Of a DNA stretch of 64,000 nucleotides, positions 43,011-53,447 are shown in pieces. Position 1 is the first letter of the stretch; each line of letters starts with the position of its first letter. Position numbers and translations under genes: made by a program. The notes below the pieces were generated by a model. It was not told where the DNA came from, did not search any database, and worked only from the letters and a program-made list of their open reading frames with translations. This stretch comes from Cylindrodendrum hubeiense (lineage: Eukaryota; Ascomycota; Sordariomycetes; Hypocreales; Nectriaceae). The stretch covers positions 124,001-188,000 of the forward strand of contig JAANBB010000005.1 of assembly GCA_014621425.1 (NCBI GenBank). The letters run 5' to 3'.

Positions 43011-43262
43011 ATGAAGATCATAGCCTTCGTTGCGACCGTGTTTGCCATTCAAGTATTCGCAGACACAGCTACGGACCAGCTCACAGGAATGCGAACATGT
43101 CCCCCTACCGTTGTAAGTGTAACCACGTAGCATATGAGTGAGCCGATTGCAAGTAATATGCTGACTGGGTTACGATTACAGGCTTGTGTACGACGCGCGG
43201 GCTGTACATATTCTGTTCTTGGCTGTACCATTTGCAAGCCCGAGTGTCGGGTCGGTAGTTGA
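43011..43262 (+). CDS. Small Cys-rich secreted protein (effector or antimicrobial candidate)
   Basis: A 60-aa protein encoded by two short exons, 43011-43112 and 43182-43262. The 69-bp intron has a GTAAGT donor, CTGAC branch and TTACAG acceptor, phase 0. ATG context is CCAAGATGA. The first 18 residues (MKIIAFVATVFAIQVFAD) form a signal peptide; the mature part of about 42 residues has six Cys (TCPP, ACVRRAGC, GCTICKPEC), enough for three disulfides. No family is recognised. An unspliced reading would stop at the start of the intron, so simple frame searches miss it. Function is open: effector, antimicrobial peptide or signalling peptide. Confidence 0.72.
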
Positions 43263-44824
43263 ATTGAATTGAAATCAAATTCCCTAAGGATGGAGATGTA
43301 AAGCTATGTTCGTTGCGTCGATTTCTCCTTTGGACCTTCAGCTCGGCCAGCCATAAGCTGGTCTTTGCCATTCTAAGTCATATACATACACTTCATCAAA
43401 GCCACTGAAGGCTTTGTTCATCTCATTGATATCTTGAGTAAATATAACACAGATGCAACTGTATCCACAAGCTCAATCCAAGACTTGTCCCATTCGGCCA
43501 TGATTCGATCCTTGCGGTTGGTCTCGGTTCAGACCCAAGCAACGCCAGCCGTCTCACATCGCTCGTTCAGGGCTAGCCAACATTACAATACCATGGTGAT
43601 GATATTGATGCAATATTGTTTAAATGGAAACTGGCCGAGATTTAAATTCCGTCAAATTACATCTCTTGAGTTTAAACGGTTCAATTTGAACAGCGCATTA
43701 TTCACTTCATTTACCGCTTTGCTCACAGTGTCACCCACAATTAATCTCGGTTGTTAGGCAAGCTAGTTTAGAAATGCTTCAAAAACGTTGACAAGTGCGA
43801 GATTCATGAGCTCGCTAGGAAGTTACAAGATCTAACCTTGCGAAATGAACCCAACGTGAGCATTCTCGGATACTCTCTGTTGTTTCAAGATGGCACCTGA
43901 ATGTAGCCGGCCGATAGGAAGAGTTTTGAGCAGCGACGTAGACTACAAGATGCTGTTGAACGAGTGCCGATGTCTTTTCGTGGTTCGCCGGCATCATGAG
44001 CTTAAAGGAAGATGTGGTAGAGGCGACACGGCCATGTTCAAATAAAGTAGAATTAGATGGAATTTCTCGGTGAGATTATTGAAGCTGGGCCCTTTGTTGA
44101 AAACTTTCACATATTGCCTGCTCTTCTTGCCGCGTGTCTTTTGCGCGTGTCTTTGTCTCTCTACGTCCGCCACTAATTGAACAGCACAAGACGATCAAAA
44201 ACCCACACGGTTGAGCAATGATTTTGCTTCTCCCCACCTTACAGGTGACGGCGACCGCTAAGATAAGCATTACCCCGTAGATAGAACAAATCCTTCCTGC
44301 CGCATCGTCCCTCAATAATACAGTGAAATGCATGCGGTTGAATTTATCGCTGCATTCGCGACACCAGATCTTTCTAGTGTCGTTGTTGTGCATTTAGCAA
44401 GCATGTTTCACCAGTAGTCATGAGTCTTCAGCTTTTACCAATAAGATTTTATTGGTTCCTATCTAACTATCTAGTTGTTTTTTCTGATTGCTCCAGCTTG
44501 CCATATCCGCCCTCGCGTGTATCCGGCCAAGGTCGTTGTTGCTTCAATCCTTTTGTTTTCTCGTCCATTTTTGCTTCGGTTCCTCCAGTTGCCCATCCAT
44601 TATTTCCTGATTGCTGCAACTTGCCAGATCCGCCCTTGCGTGTATCAAGTCAAGGTCGTCGTTGCTTCAATCCTTTTTTCTCCCATCCATTTTTCTTCCG
44701 TTGGTCCATTTGTCAATCCTTCCCTTTCTGCCGTTCGTCCTGCCTTTGGTTCATCCTTCCTTCGGTTCATCCTTTTCTCGATGCAGTCAGTGTTGCACTA
44801 GAAGAGGGCAAGCCTTGTCAGTAT
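43263..44824. other. Intergenic, with CT-rich tandem duplication at its right end
   Basis: 1.55 kb with no recognised gene. The right end (44485-44800) is pyrimidine-rich and repetitive (described separately) and lies in the 3' flank of the small minus-strand gene. Confidence 0.45.
44485..44800. repeat. About 122-bp tandem duplication plus GGTTCATCCTTCC minisatellite
   Basis: Copy 1 starts at 44485 (TGATTGCTCCAGCTTGCCAT) and copy 2 at 44608 (TGATTGCTGCAACTTGCCAG). They stay aligned through GATCCGCC-like, GTGTATC, AAGGTCGT, TGTTGCTTCAATCCTTTT and CCATTTTT blocks for over 90 bp. A shorter repeat of CTTCGGTTCATCCTTC follows at about 44745-44780. All is CT-rich on the plus strand. Confidence 0.7.
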
Positions 44825-45031
44825 TTACCAAGTGTAGTTGTTTCGGTTGTACATAGCGCGGTCCTGGTAGCACTCCATGCAGGTGAAGCTCTCGTATCGG
44901 AAGGAGAAGGAAGGTCCCTGGCATCGTCGGCGGAGGCGGACCGCCAGGCAGGAGGTCTTTTCGCGGTTTCGAGTCGGCTCGATGAGGCCGCAGTCTCGGC
45001 ACTTCAGGGAGATGTTGACAGTGTGGCACAT
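44825..45031 (-). CDS. Small Cys-rich (CxxC) protein
   Basis: A 68-aa single-exon protein of the type common in filamentous ascomycetes, with paired cysteines that may bind zinc. It starts MCHTVNISLKCRDCGLIEP and has CRDC (about 11-14), single Cys at about 28 and 37, and CMEC (about 51-54) before YQDRAMYNRNNYTW. The context CCAAGATGTG, strong third-position C/G and a 5' flank of CAACC/ACTCAACC with a TATAAG about 137 bp upstream support a real gene. No signal peptide. The function is unknown to me. The antisense frame on the plus strand is longer but has no such support. Confidence 0.6.
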   Translation of the reverse strand: MCHTVNISLKCRDCGLIEPTRNREKTSCLAVRLRRRCQGPSFSFRYESFTCMECYQDRAMYNRNNYTW

Positions 45032-45977
45032 CTTGGCGTTGGATGATCCTTTGTCGGGGTTTTTTGGTTGAGTGGTGGTTGGTTTTGTGAGGGTTGTTGG
45101 TCAGTGTGTGTGGTTGTGATGAGTTTGGGTTGAAGATCGGTTGACAAGAGAGAAATATTCTCCAAAACTTATAGATAAATTATATGCCATGTTCAGTTGG
45201 CTGTTCAGGCTCGTTCTCAGGTTCAATGCCTCTAGGGATATGAACACAATCCGTAGTCACTCGAGTACTGCGTCAGTCACTCATGGACTGCGTCAGTCAC
45301 TCAAGAACTGTGTCAGTCACTTATTCTTACATTGCAAGTCAATGTGCTAATCAGTATCGTAGAGTTGAGCTGTGTGCTAGGAAACCACGTTTACATTTGA
45401 TGCCATCTTGTTTGATTATGTACTTACTTTTTTGCCGTTCCGCTCTGGCTCCCTGAATGGTCTTGCCTGATAACACATCGCCAACAGTGTTTTCAGCATG
45501 CCCTATCCTTTCTCAACTCACATTTTCTCAGAAGCAGATGAAGGCGGACGAGCTCCCTCGCCTATAGATCTTTTTCTTTGGTTGGAATATCATCCCCTGC
45601 TTTTCTTTAGCTCGTTACTCTTCTCCCAGAAGCCACGCGGACACCTCGCTGTATTTTCTTATTACACAGACATAATAGCACTTGTAGCTCAGACCTTGCA
45701 AACAGCTTTCACGGGGTGTAATGATGGCTGCACAGCCTTTTCATACGTGACTTACTTCCAGCGTAGCTAGGCCTCTTATTTCCAAGTCACTACCCTAGAT
45801 CCATTGTGGAAAGGGCGAGAAATTCAGCATAGCATTGCCAGTTTTTACGATTTTTCATCAGAATAAGCTCTGCTGTTAACATCAATATGCTAATTAAGTG
45901 AAGTGAAGGGATTGAATTTATAACGTTCATCTTAATTTGGTGTAAATCTGATGGCTGTCTTCAGAACAACGACAAAT
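45032..45977. other. Intergenic
   Basis: About 950 bp with the 20-bp repeat array and a TATAAG (minus) near 45167; no other gene recognised. Confidence 0.45.
45252..45321. repeat. 20-bp tandem repeat, about 3.5 copies
   Basis: Units of the form CGTCAGTCACTCATGGACTG start at about 45252, 45271, 45291 and 45311, the first and last diverged. The array is about 220-290 bp upstream of the small CxxC gene and so is in its likely promoter. Confidence 0.7.
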
Positions 45978-47644
45978 TTACCTACTCCAGTCTAAGTAAA
46001 CTGCACCAATGGTGACTACACCAACAATCACCCCAAGGCTAGCAATCGTGCTGAGAATAGTATCCATAGTGAATCTGCCACTCTCACGTCGGCCAAGTTC
46101 GAAATCTGACCAGACAGGGAAGATGGTTCGAAGCCAATACTTGTACATCGGGTCTGGGTAGATAAAGGTGTTCTTGCGCGTGACGGGATCCATCCACCAG
46201 CTTTGGCAACCACTGTTAAATACGAGATTCCCCAGCTTGCCTTGCACCCAGGACAAATCTCGCTTCTGAGACTCTGGCTTGACCATAATGTAGTCAGCGG
46301 GGCGTGACCGATTCAACACGGGACGCAGTAGGCGGCAGGAGTAGTTAATCTGGCACTCGGAGTGGAAGATGACTGAATGTTGGCCAGTTGCAGCATTTGG
46401 TCCGTACAAGATGAAGAAGTTTGGGAACTCGGTTACGACAGTGCCTTTATATGCCTCAGCGCCGCCGGCCTGATCCCAGGCTTCGTGTAGGTCTACGCCC
46501 CCGATACCCTTGATCTGGATGGGATGAAGCCATTTTTGAGTAGCAAACCCGGTTGCGTAGATGATCACATCGGCATCGTGTTGGGACCCGGCATCCGTGA
46601 TTACCTTTGTGCCTTCGATCTTGATAGCGCGCTCCTTTGCCAGGTGCATGTTGGGAGCATGCAAGCATTTGAGGTACGTTGCAGTATTGACTCGCCGCTT
46701 GCAACCAGGCTCGTAGTCTGGACGCAGGATTTCTCGGTATTGAACCGGCGCCTCGTTTTCAATGTACCCGTTTGTGGCATCCCGTATCTTTTGTCGTTTT
46801 TGTGCACCAGCCTGAGTCATCAGAAATGAGAAGAAGGTGCTCTCTAGCTGCCACGCGAGATGTATCCGGTAAAGCCTCGCCGCGAATGGGACAAATGCCA
46901 TCAAAAATTTCCAAGATTCAGAGTATGTTGGGTTCCCCTAGTATAGCAGTTAGTCCTCGATTAAATAAGACGTTGCGACACGTTGCTTACGCGCTTTGTC
47001 CACCAGTGCGCACTCTTGACCAACTGAGTGACCTTGCCCCGTGGCCCCGATGATTTGACCAGTTCTGGTACAAACTGGGTTGCAGATGCGCCATTACCTA
47101 GAACCAGGACGTTTTTATTCTTCAGGTCGACCGAATAGTCCCAGCGGGCGCTGTGGAATGATGGTCCCGGAAAAGAGTTGATGCCATCAATGTTGGGGAT
47201 GTAAGGCCGGTCGAGCGTCCCGATTGCGCTGACTACAACGGGAGCCACTCGGGTGAATTGTTTCCCTGTCACAGTGTCTTGGAAGACGCAAGTCCACATG
47301 GAAGTGGCAGAAGACCACTCCAAGCTGAGACATGTCGCATTAAATCGACAATGTGGCAGAATGTTGAACTTTTCAGCGACGGACATGAAGTACTTGTGCA
47401 ACTCATCTCGACCTGGATAAGTTGTGGTCCAATCCGGCTTCAAGGCAAAGCTGTAGGAGTAGAAGTGACTTGGGATATCGCATGCGCATCCGGGGTATTT
47501 GTTGTGCCACCATGTGCCACCAAGATTATCGGACTGTTCGTATATGGTAAAATTTTGGTGGCCGAGGAGACGTTTGAGCTGGACAGCCATTCCTAGCCCG
47601 GATATGCCCCCTCCAACAATGATGACTTCTTTGGATTCGCTCAT
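45978..47644 (-). CDS. FAD-dependent monooxygenase, Baeyer-Villiger type
   Basis: NADPH- and FAD-dependent oxygenase, 537 aa, two exons: 46991-47644 and 45978-46937; intron 46938-46990 (GTAAGC donor, phase 0). The FAD Rossmann motif is VIIVGGGISGLGMA (about 7-20). The type I Baeyer-Villiger fingerprint F-x-G-x3-H-x3-W-D is at 158-169 (FPGPSFHSARWD). The NADPH Rossmann motif is VLVLGNGASATQ (about 179-190). VIIYATGF in exon 2 is the usual ATG-type motif. A hydrophobic C-terminal segment (TIASLGVIVGVVTIGAVYL) predicts a tail anchor to a membrane. It is divergent from a zinc-cluster regulator with 464 bp between, a common pathway-gene arrangement. The substrate ketone is unknown. Confidence 0.9.
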
Positions 47645-48108
47645 GTTTGTTTTTGGTAGAATGAATGATCAATGCGCCATCAAGAAGGCTTTGCTAGGGG
47701 AGTCCAAGACTGTGAGATGGAGTTGAGTTGTAGCCATGAACGCGAGATAGATGCGCAATTATATACCCACTACACTTCCATCGCCAATCTCCAGGGTGCT
47801 GGACCTGAGGCTGAGAGGATTCCCGGAACGATCCATTGTTGGTATTGGTGCTGTGGCTTCACTAGCATCGCAGTATTGTGTGGGGTAGTGGAGAGCTTCT
47901 CTAACCGCCGCTTAAAGTTGCCATTTTCCCCGCGTCTCGCGAAGCTTTCGCACTAAGGTTCGATGACAAATGCGGCTGCGGTTACACTTGCGTGTGGGCA
48001 AATCCTTAAGAACCCAGTGTCTCTTTCCCCGTCAACAAGGCAGCTTTTGTCGAACCAGTATATCTCCACCACGGTTGAGGGTGATGAGCCATGGTCAATG
48101 GACCCGGG
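47645..48108. other. Shared promoter of monooxygenase and zinc-cluster gene
   Basis: 464 bp between divergent start codons. No clear TATA box; not examined further for palindromic CGG sites beyond noting none that stand out. Confidence 0.4.
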
Positions 48109-50413
48109 ATGCCCTTGACGCCATCAAACGGGGCCGGACGACGGGCAATCAGAACCAGAACCCGGTCTGGATGGTGAGTGTTCTCCTCAGTCACTGCAAC
48201 CGCTTACGAGTCCCCAGTCTTCCCTGCCGAAGCCGACGACGCAAATGTGGGTAATCCAGCTATCCAGGCCACACTATTATGGCAAGGCGAGCCGCTAACA
48301 TGCCGTCCATTTAGGCGATGAAACCCGCCCGGTATGTCGAAACTGTGACGCCTGTGAGGATGAATGCCGCTGGGGCATCAAAGTGTCGTTTCATCCATCG
48401 AGGGCGCTTCACCTTTCCTCAGTGGATTCTACCTTGCTTCTCGCAATAGAAAATGAGAGAACGGCAAACGAGCCCGAACAGGAATCTGTAACCCAGACGT
48501 GTCGCGTAAGCCTAACAATCCCCGAGTTGATCGATTTGCCTTTCGTTAGCTCATTCGTTGAATAATATTTCCAGATCATCGACGACACAGAATCTATTTT
48601 GCGTTGTTATCGGGGTTCCACTCCACGGTCGACTTCGCCTGCGTCAGACGATGAATCGTCGTTTGCCAACGATGGCATTTCACTCGACTATACTCCCCGC
48701 CCGGCACCTGTTCCTATCACTAGGAGTGTCGATTTTACGCCTGGTCTATTTACTGAGTCATTTGACTTTGCAGTAGCTAGTTCAGTTTACCAGGAACCAT
48801 CTCCCTGCACACTGCTAGGAAGCCAGCAGACGTACGTTACGCTCGACTCTCCTTCCAATGTACCGCCTTTCTCCCTTGGGCAAGGGATTTCTCGCAAGAC
48901 GTCGCCCTTGCCTGAATTAATTCTACCCATTTCCAAAGGCGAGCAAGCATATATGATGGCGGCATATCTAAGAGAGACGGGCACATGGTGTGAGACAACC
49001 GACTCAGAAGCACATTTCACTGTCAAGAGCATCCACGTGATGATGAAGTCGAACGCTTTTGCCGCTGCTGCATTGGCGCTCTCATCACGACAACTCGATA
49101 CAATCAACGGATACCAGCAGCAGCGAACCCTGGAGCTGTACCAGCATACAATTCAGCATCTTATCCAACAAGACCCAGTTGAAGCAGATACCTCAATTTT
49201 GGCAGCTTGTACACTGCTTTGTGTGTACGAAATGATGGTCTCGAGCGTTTCCGAATGGAGAAGACATCTTAAGGTACGTTGCTTGAGGTTGGTCAGCATA
49301 GGACAATATGTTTAACCACATATAGGGTTGTGCCGGACTATTAAAAAGTCGAGGTTGGCATGGATCGAGCACAGGCATTGTCAAGTCGTGCTTTTGGGCA
49401 TTTGCACGAATAGGTACTCTCCCAATCGCGTTTTGGCCCACTTAACTAACCTGGGAAGATATTTGGGCCGCATTCATCATTGGGGAGACAACCCTAATAC
49501 CTACTGAGGTTTGGGTTAAAGATGATTCAGTTTTATCTGTCGCTGCAACCGGGGATGTCGATGACTACTGCAATCTCGCAATCCTCCTCTTTGCCAAAAC
49601 CGTTAATTTGTTGGATTCAAACTCAAACTCTGGAGCATTCGGTTCAAGACGCAATAAACTGGTTGAATCATTGTGGCATGGAATGCATAAATGGTGGGAA
49701 CACAGACCGACAGAAGTACAGCCACTCCTGAGAGCTCATTCTAGAGAGTCGGGTCCATTTCCAATAACTACTTTCACAAGATCAGCCGCGAGTAGGTCTT
49801 CATGGCCGATTATTAAAATTCTCTTACATTTTTATGCTAATTCAATGTCCCTTAGTTTGTGGAAATACGTTCTACCATGCTGGTGCTATTTTATTACTGC
49901 AGACTGGCCTGGTTTCTCACGTGGGATCAACGGAATCAGAGAGGGTAAGTCCATGCTCTTTCAATCCCGACAACACCAATTGGTAGTCTTACCAGCCACT
50001 GGTGATAGGTGTTGTCTGAAAACAAAAGTTCACTTAAAGAAAGACCTCACTAACATCATTTCTACAAAGTTTGACCCTCTCTGGCACGCCCGAGAAATCG
50101 GCGGGATTTCGACGTGGAACATTTCCCAGTAAGCGAAAAATGACATTTAACCCTAATGCTGCTAACTCGCGGATATAGTGCCAACTGGGTCAACCATTTA
50201 CAACCTTTGTACATTGCTGGTCGAGCATTTGGGACTTCGTCACCGACGCGTCGCCAGTCCTCCCAGCACGGATCACGTTTTCACGACTGCGGGGATGAGC
50301 ATGCTGCGGAGAAAATTGCCCTGCTGAAGCAATTGGCTCGGATTGAAAACGAGACAGGGTGGAAGACTTCCGATAGATCGGAAGAACTACGGAAGCTATG
50401 GAGCTTGGCTTGA
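48109..50413 (+). CDS. Zn(II)2Cys6 transcription factor with fungal-specific domain 2-like region
   Basis: Regulator of about 595 aa assembled from nine exons: 48109-48173, 48218-48246 (29 nt), 48315-48505, 48575-49273, 49326-49413, 49459-49791, 49856-49944, 50070-50128 and 50179-50413. Every join keeps phase. Start MPLTPSNGAGRR leads to the cluster with Cys at 22, 25, 32, 39, 42 and 49 (CLPCRSRRRKC and CRNCDACEDEC). The cluster is split by two introns; the second uses a GTGGGT donor inside the codon for Cys32. The long middle region resembles the fungal-specific transcription factor domain 2 family: an LLCVYEMM helix, HARE-G-G-I-S near the end, PLYIAGR, and a C-terminal E-N-E-T-G-W. It is divergent from the monooxygenase and may control it. 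The intron of 125 bp before exon 8 is the least certain. Confidence 0.85.
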
Positions 50414-50549
50414 TCCGAGACAAATTACGAACATGATTGTGTCTCATACTTGGTAGATCTTAGCCCTTCAGGGCCGATATGAAATATAATTAGTATGAAT
50501 CAATTAAGAAATGTGTGAATGGTTGCCAATAACTTCCTAGCTATGGAGG

Positions 50550-52859
50550 CTAGTCATCTTCGTCTACTCCATGGCTCAGATTTCGAAGCAAACTTTCCCC
50601 AAGTTCGAGGTGACCATTTATCAGAGCCCAGGACACAGGGCTTCTGCCACTGTTGTCTCCCCACTCAATGTTGGCGCCCCTCCCAACTAGATATTGAGCT
50701 ACTTGATTTCGCCCTTCACCCGCTGCCCAAGACAATGGTGTTCTGCCATCATTATCTCTAGACTCCAACTTAGCACGTTTCTCAACGAGAAATTGGCTCA
50801 CTAGGCTCCGCGAATTGCTCGAAGCCCAAGAGAGCGCTGTCCGACCGTTATCATCTTGAGATTCCAATCTCGCACCCTGCTCAACGAGCATCCTGACCGT
50901 AAGATATGGGCCTTTTTCTGCCGCCCATGATAGCGGTGTTCGGCCATTGTTATCACGAGACTCTATGTGAGCGTGCCTCTCGAGCAAAAGCTCAATCATT
51001 GGATTGTCTCCCAGGCGTGTATTTTCCGCTGCCCATGACAATGCCGTTCGTCCGTTGTTATCGCGGGAGTCGACCTTTGCGCCTTTGTCAAGAAGATATG
51101 TAGACATTAGACAGCCCTCACTCCATGCCAATTTGGATAAGGGCGTTCGACCAGTGTCATCTTGATAATCCAAATCGGCAGCGTTTGAGAGAAGCATGGT
51201 GATTAACTTATTTGAAATTGTCGTGTCGGGACTCTCTGACTTGCCTAGACTTCGGAGGAACTGGCTCAAGTGTACATCGATGTCTTTGTGTTCGAGTAGC
51301 ATCTCAACTATTGCGGCATATCCACCTATTGCAGACACGGCTAGGGGCTCGCCCAGGTTGATATCGATATCGTCACGTGCTAGTAGCAACCTGACGATTT
51401 CATCATATCCTCTCGTCGCTGCCTCGGCCAGGGGAGAATTGAGGTTCACGTCGATGTGTTTATGTGCAAGTAGTAGCTGAACTGCTGAAACGCGCCCCAA
51501 CTTCGCGGCTTCGGCGAGGGGTGAACCCAGGTCCGCATCGATGTCTTTATGTGCTAGTAGTAACCGAATCGTTTCATCCTCGCCAAGTCGCACTGCGTAG
51601 GTGAGGGGGAGATCGAGGTTTACATCAACATCTGTGCAAGCTAGAATAGCTTTAATCATTTCCCCATGGTCACATTTCGGAGCCAAGAAGGAAAGGAGAG
51701 TTCTCTCATCCATGAATCTCCTGTTGATCTCAATATCCCTGTCTGCCATGAGCAGCAAGGTGGTCGAATGATGTCCGTTTTCTATTGACCATTTTAGAAG
51801 CTCGTATACCAATATGTCCATCTTTTCGAGGAGTTGGGATAATGTCCACTGCGGCAATTCACATCCCTCAAGGGTAGTTTGGTTCCCAAATAATAAAAAG
51901 GACATTGTGTCTTGAATAACCTCATGTGTCGCCCTCTCGTAGTTTGGTTGGAACACTCCGTTTTTACAGGCATCTGATGATATGCCTAGTAGAGCGTAGA
52001 CTTTGTCGCGGGGATCATTCGCCTCACTGTGGTAGAACTTCTCCAGTAATACGGACAGATCGTGGCGGTGACTCCACCAAGTGCTCTTTCGTAAAAAGCC
52101 CGGCATCACATCCAAGACAGCTTGGGTATGGGCGTCTGGTGTTATCTTCAACAAGGGCGGGATTTGAGTAAAGGTTCGTGTCGAGATAGTCTTCCAGCCA
52201 CACATAATAGACGCCGCTCGTGCGCTCGCAACTTCTTGTATGACCCAGACCCTTCTAAACCAGGGCCTTCGCAGCAGCTGCTGAAAAGCTTCACCCACCT
52301 GAGCGTTGAGCTCAGTGTGGTGGGTGCCTCCTAATTGATGCTGTACAATTGGCCAGGCAATTTGCCAACACTCAGACGATTGTCTCCAATTCTGGCCCGT
52401 AGATATTGCTTTGCTATGCACCTGGTTCATTGAGTCCATGAGTAGATTAATACTGCCATTGCTTCGCCCTAACCAGATGATGACCTGTTCAGCATTGGCG
52501 TAGATGTTTTTCATCTGACCAACTTGGTGGCCCCGCTCTTTCTCGTTATCCTGATCTATGCAAATAGCATCAACCCATAGGACTCGATCGCGGTGTTCCG
52601 ATCTTAAGTGCTGCAATGCCGTATGCAGGTTTTCAGTGACTTTTGCGGTGCAGCCATTGAGAGTAATTTCCTCAGGCCTCCAGGTGCCACCCCAAGCGTA
52701 CGATAAAGCCTCGTAAGGGACACCCTCCACTTCATGGAGCCATGTCTCAAACAGCTCACACCGAATAGGATCCGTGACAAAGCCCTTAAATAGATATACC
52801 AGTCGAATGGCGTCGGTAGCGAGATCGAGAGGTTTGTAGCTGTATGTGGGGAGAGCCAT
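50550..52859 (-). CDS. HET-domain and ankyrin-repeat protein (NLR-like architecture)
   Basis: Single-exon protein of 769 aa from ATG 52859 (MALPTYSY); the in-frame stretch upstream is unlikely coding. HET blocks: ALSYAWG (51-57), LWVDAICIDQDN (about 94-105), QVIIWLG, RPWFRRVWVIQEV (about 198-210) and NDPRDKVYALLGI (about 281-293). After a short linker come two sets of repeats. Set 1 (about 385-530) has units like IDVNLNSPLAEAATRGYDEI; set 2 (about 566-769) has D-N-N-G-R-T-P/A-L-S-W-A-A every 33-36 residues, with very high identity between units. HET with ankyrins is a known layout in fungal self/non-self recognition. High repeat identity suggests recent unit exchange, as in repeat-based fungal immune-type receptors. 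There is no NACHT or NB-ARC domain. Confidence 0.92.
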   Translation of the reverse strand: MALPTYSYKPLDLATDAIRLVYLFKGFVTDPIRCELFETWLHEVEGVPYEALSYAWGGTWRPEEITLNGCTAKVTENLHTALQHLRSEHRDRVLWVDAICIDQDNEKERGHQVGQMKNIYANAEQVIIWLGRSNGSINLLMDSMNQVHSKAISTGQNWRQSSECWQIAWPIVQHQLGGTHHTELNAQVGEAFQQLLRRPWFRRVWVIQEVASARAASIMCGWKTISTRTFTQIPPLLKITPDAHTQAVLDVMPGFLRKSTWWSHRHDLSVLLEKFYHSEANDPRDKVYALLGISSDACKNGVFQPNYERATHEVIQDTMSFLLFGNQTTLEGCELPQWTLSQLLEKMDILVYELLKWSIENGHHSTTLLLMADRDIEINRRFMDERTLLSFLAPKCDHGEMIKAILACTDVDVNLDLPLTYAVRLGEDETIRLLLAHKDIDADLGSPLAEAAKLGRVSAVQLLLAHKHIDVNLNSPLAEAATRGYDEIVRLLLARDDIDINLGEPLAVSAIGGYAAIVEMLLEHKDIDVHLSQFLRSLGKSESPDTTISNKLITMLLSNAADLDYQDDTGRTPLSKLAWSEGCLMSTYLLDKGAKVDSRDNNGRTALSWAAENTRLGDNPMIELLLERHAHIESRDNNGRTPLSWAAEKGPYLTVRMLVEQGARLESQDDNGRTALSWASSNSRSLVSQFLVEKRAKLESRDNDGRTPLSWAAGEGRNQVAQYLVGRGANIEWGDNSGRSPVSWALINGHLELGESLLRNLSHGVDEDD

Positions 52860-53447
52860 CTTGGTGGAGCTATGATGCAGTTTAGAGGCCGCGAGATCTA
52901 TCTTCGGGTAAGAAATGAGACTTCGTGGTGAGAGTGAGAAACTTGGCCCAAGGTGGATCTGTGTCTGCCTTGTTGATTTCCAAAGCGGTGTGGCTGCAGT
53001 TGTGACATAGCCACAGCGCGTGCTACACAGCCACCACACAGCCCCGGAGCTTTTGCCGCAGTGGGATGCAACGTAGAGATTGGGCGAGGTAGATGCTGCA
53101 CCTGAAATTAATACGTATGCCCAGAGATGGCATTCTAAATCATTACAAGTACAGAGAATCAGCCCTTTCCACCTGTCATAGTCGCAGTTTTATTGTGTAT
53201 AGCCAGGGGTGCAGAGGTTGTCGTCGATGAAGAGGAATTGCTGACTGAAATTCTTTCTGGTGTTTACAAAAGATGGGGTCGCGGGTCCCTGGCACGCAAG
53301 AGTGAAGAACAGAAAGAGGCAAAGAGGGTATGAGGAGAGACTGGTAGACCAGATAGTTCAATGGCAATTATATGATTGTACCAATAGATATGCCTATTAT
53401 ACTTGAGAACTGTCTAGGCTCAGATACAAATGCCATTCGTGGGGAAT
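52860..53447. other. Intergenic
   Basis: 590 bp, the 5' flank of the HET-ankyrin gene and 3' flank of the broken secreted-protein gene. Nothing else recognised. Confidence 0.45.

Noticed and set aside
44420..45046. 208-codon open frame on the plus strand
   Set aside because: Its left part is the CT-rich duplication and its right part is antisense to the better-supported small CxxC gene on the minus strand.
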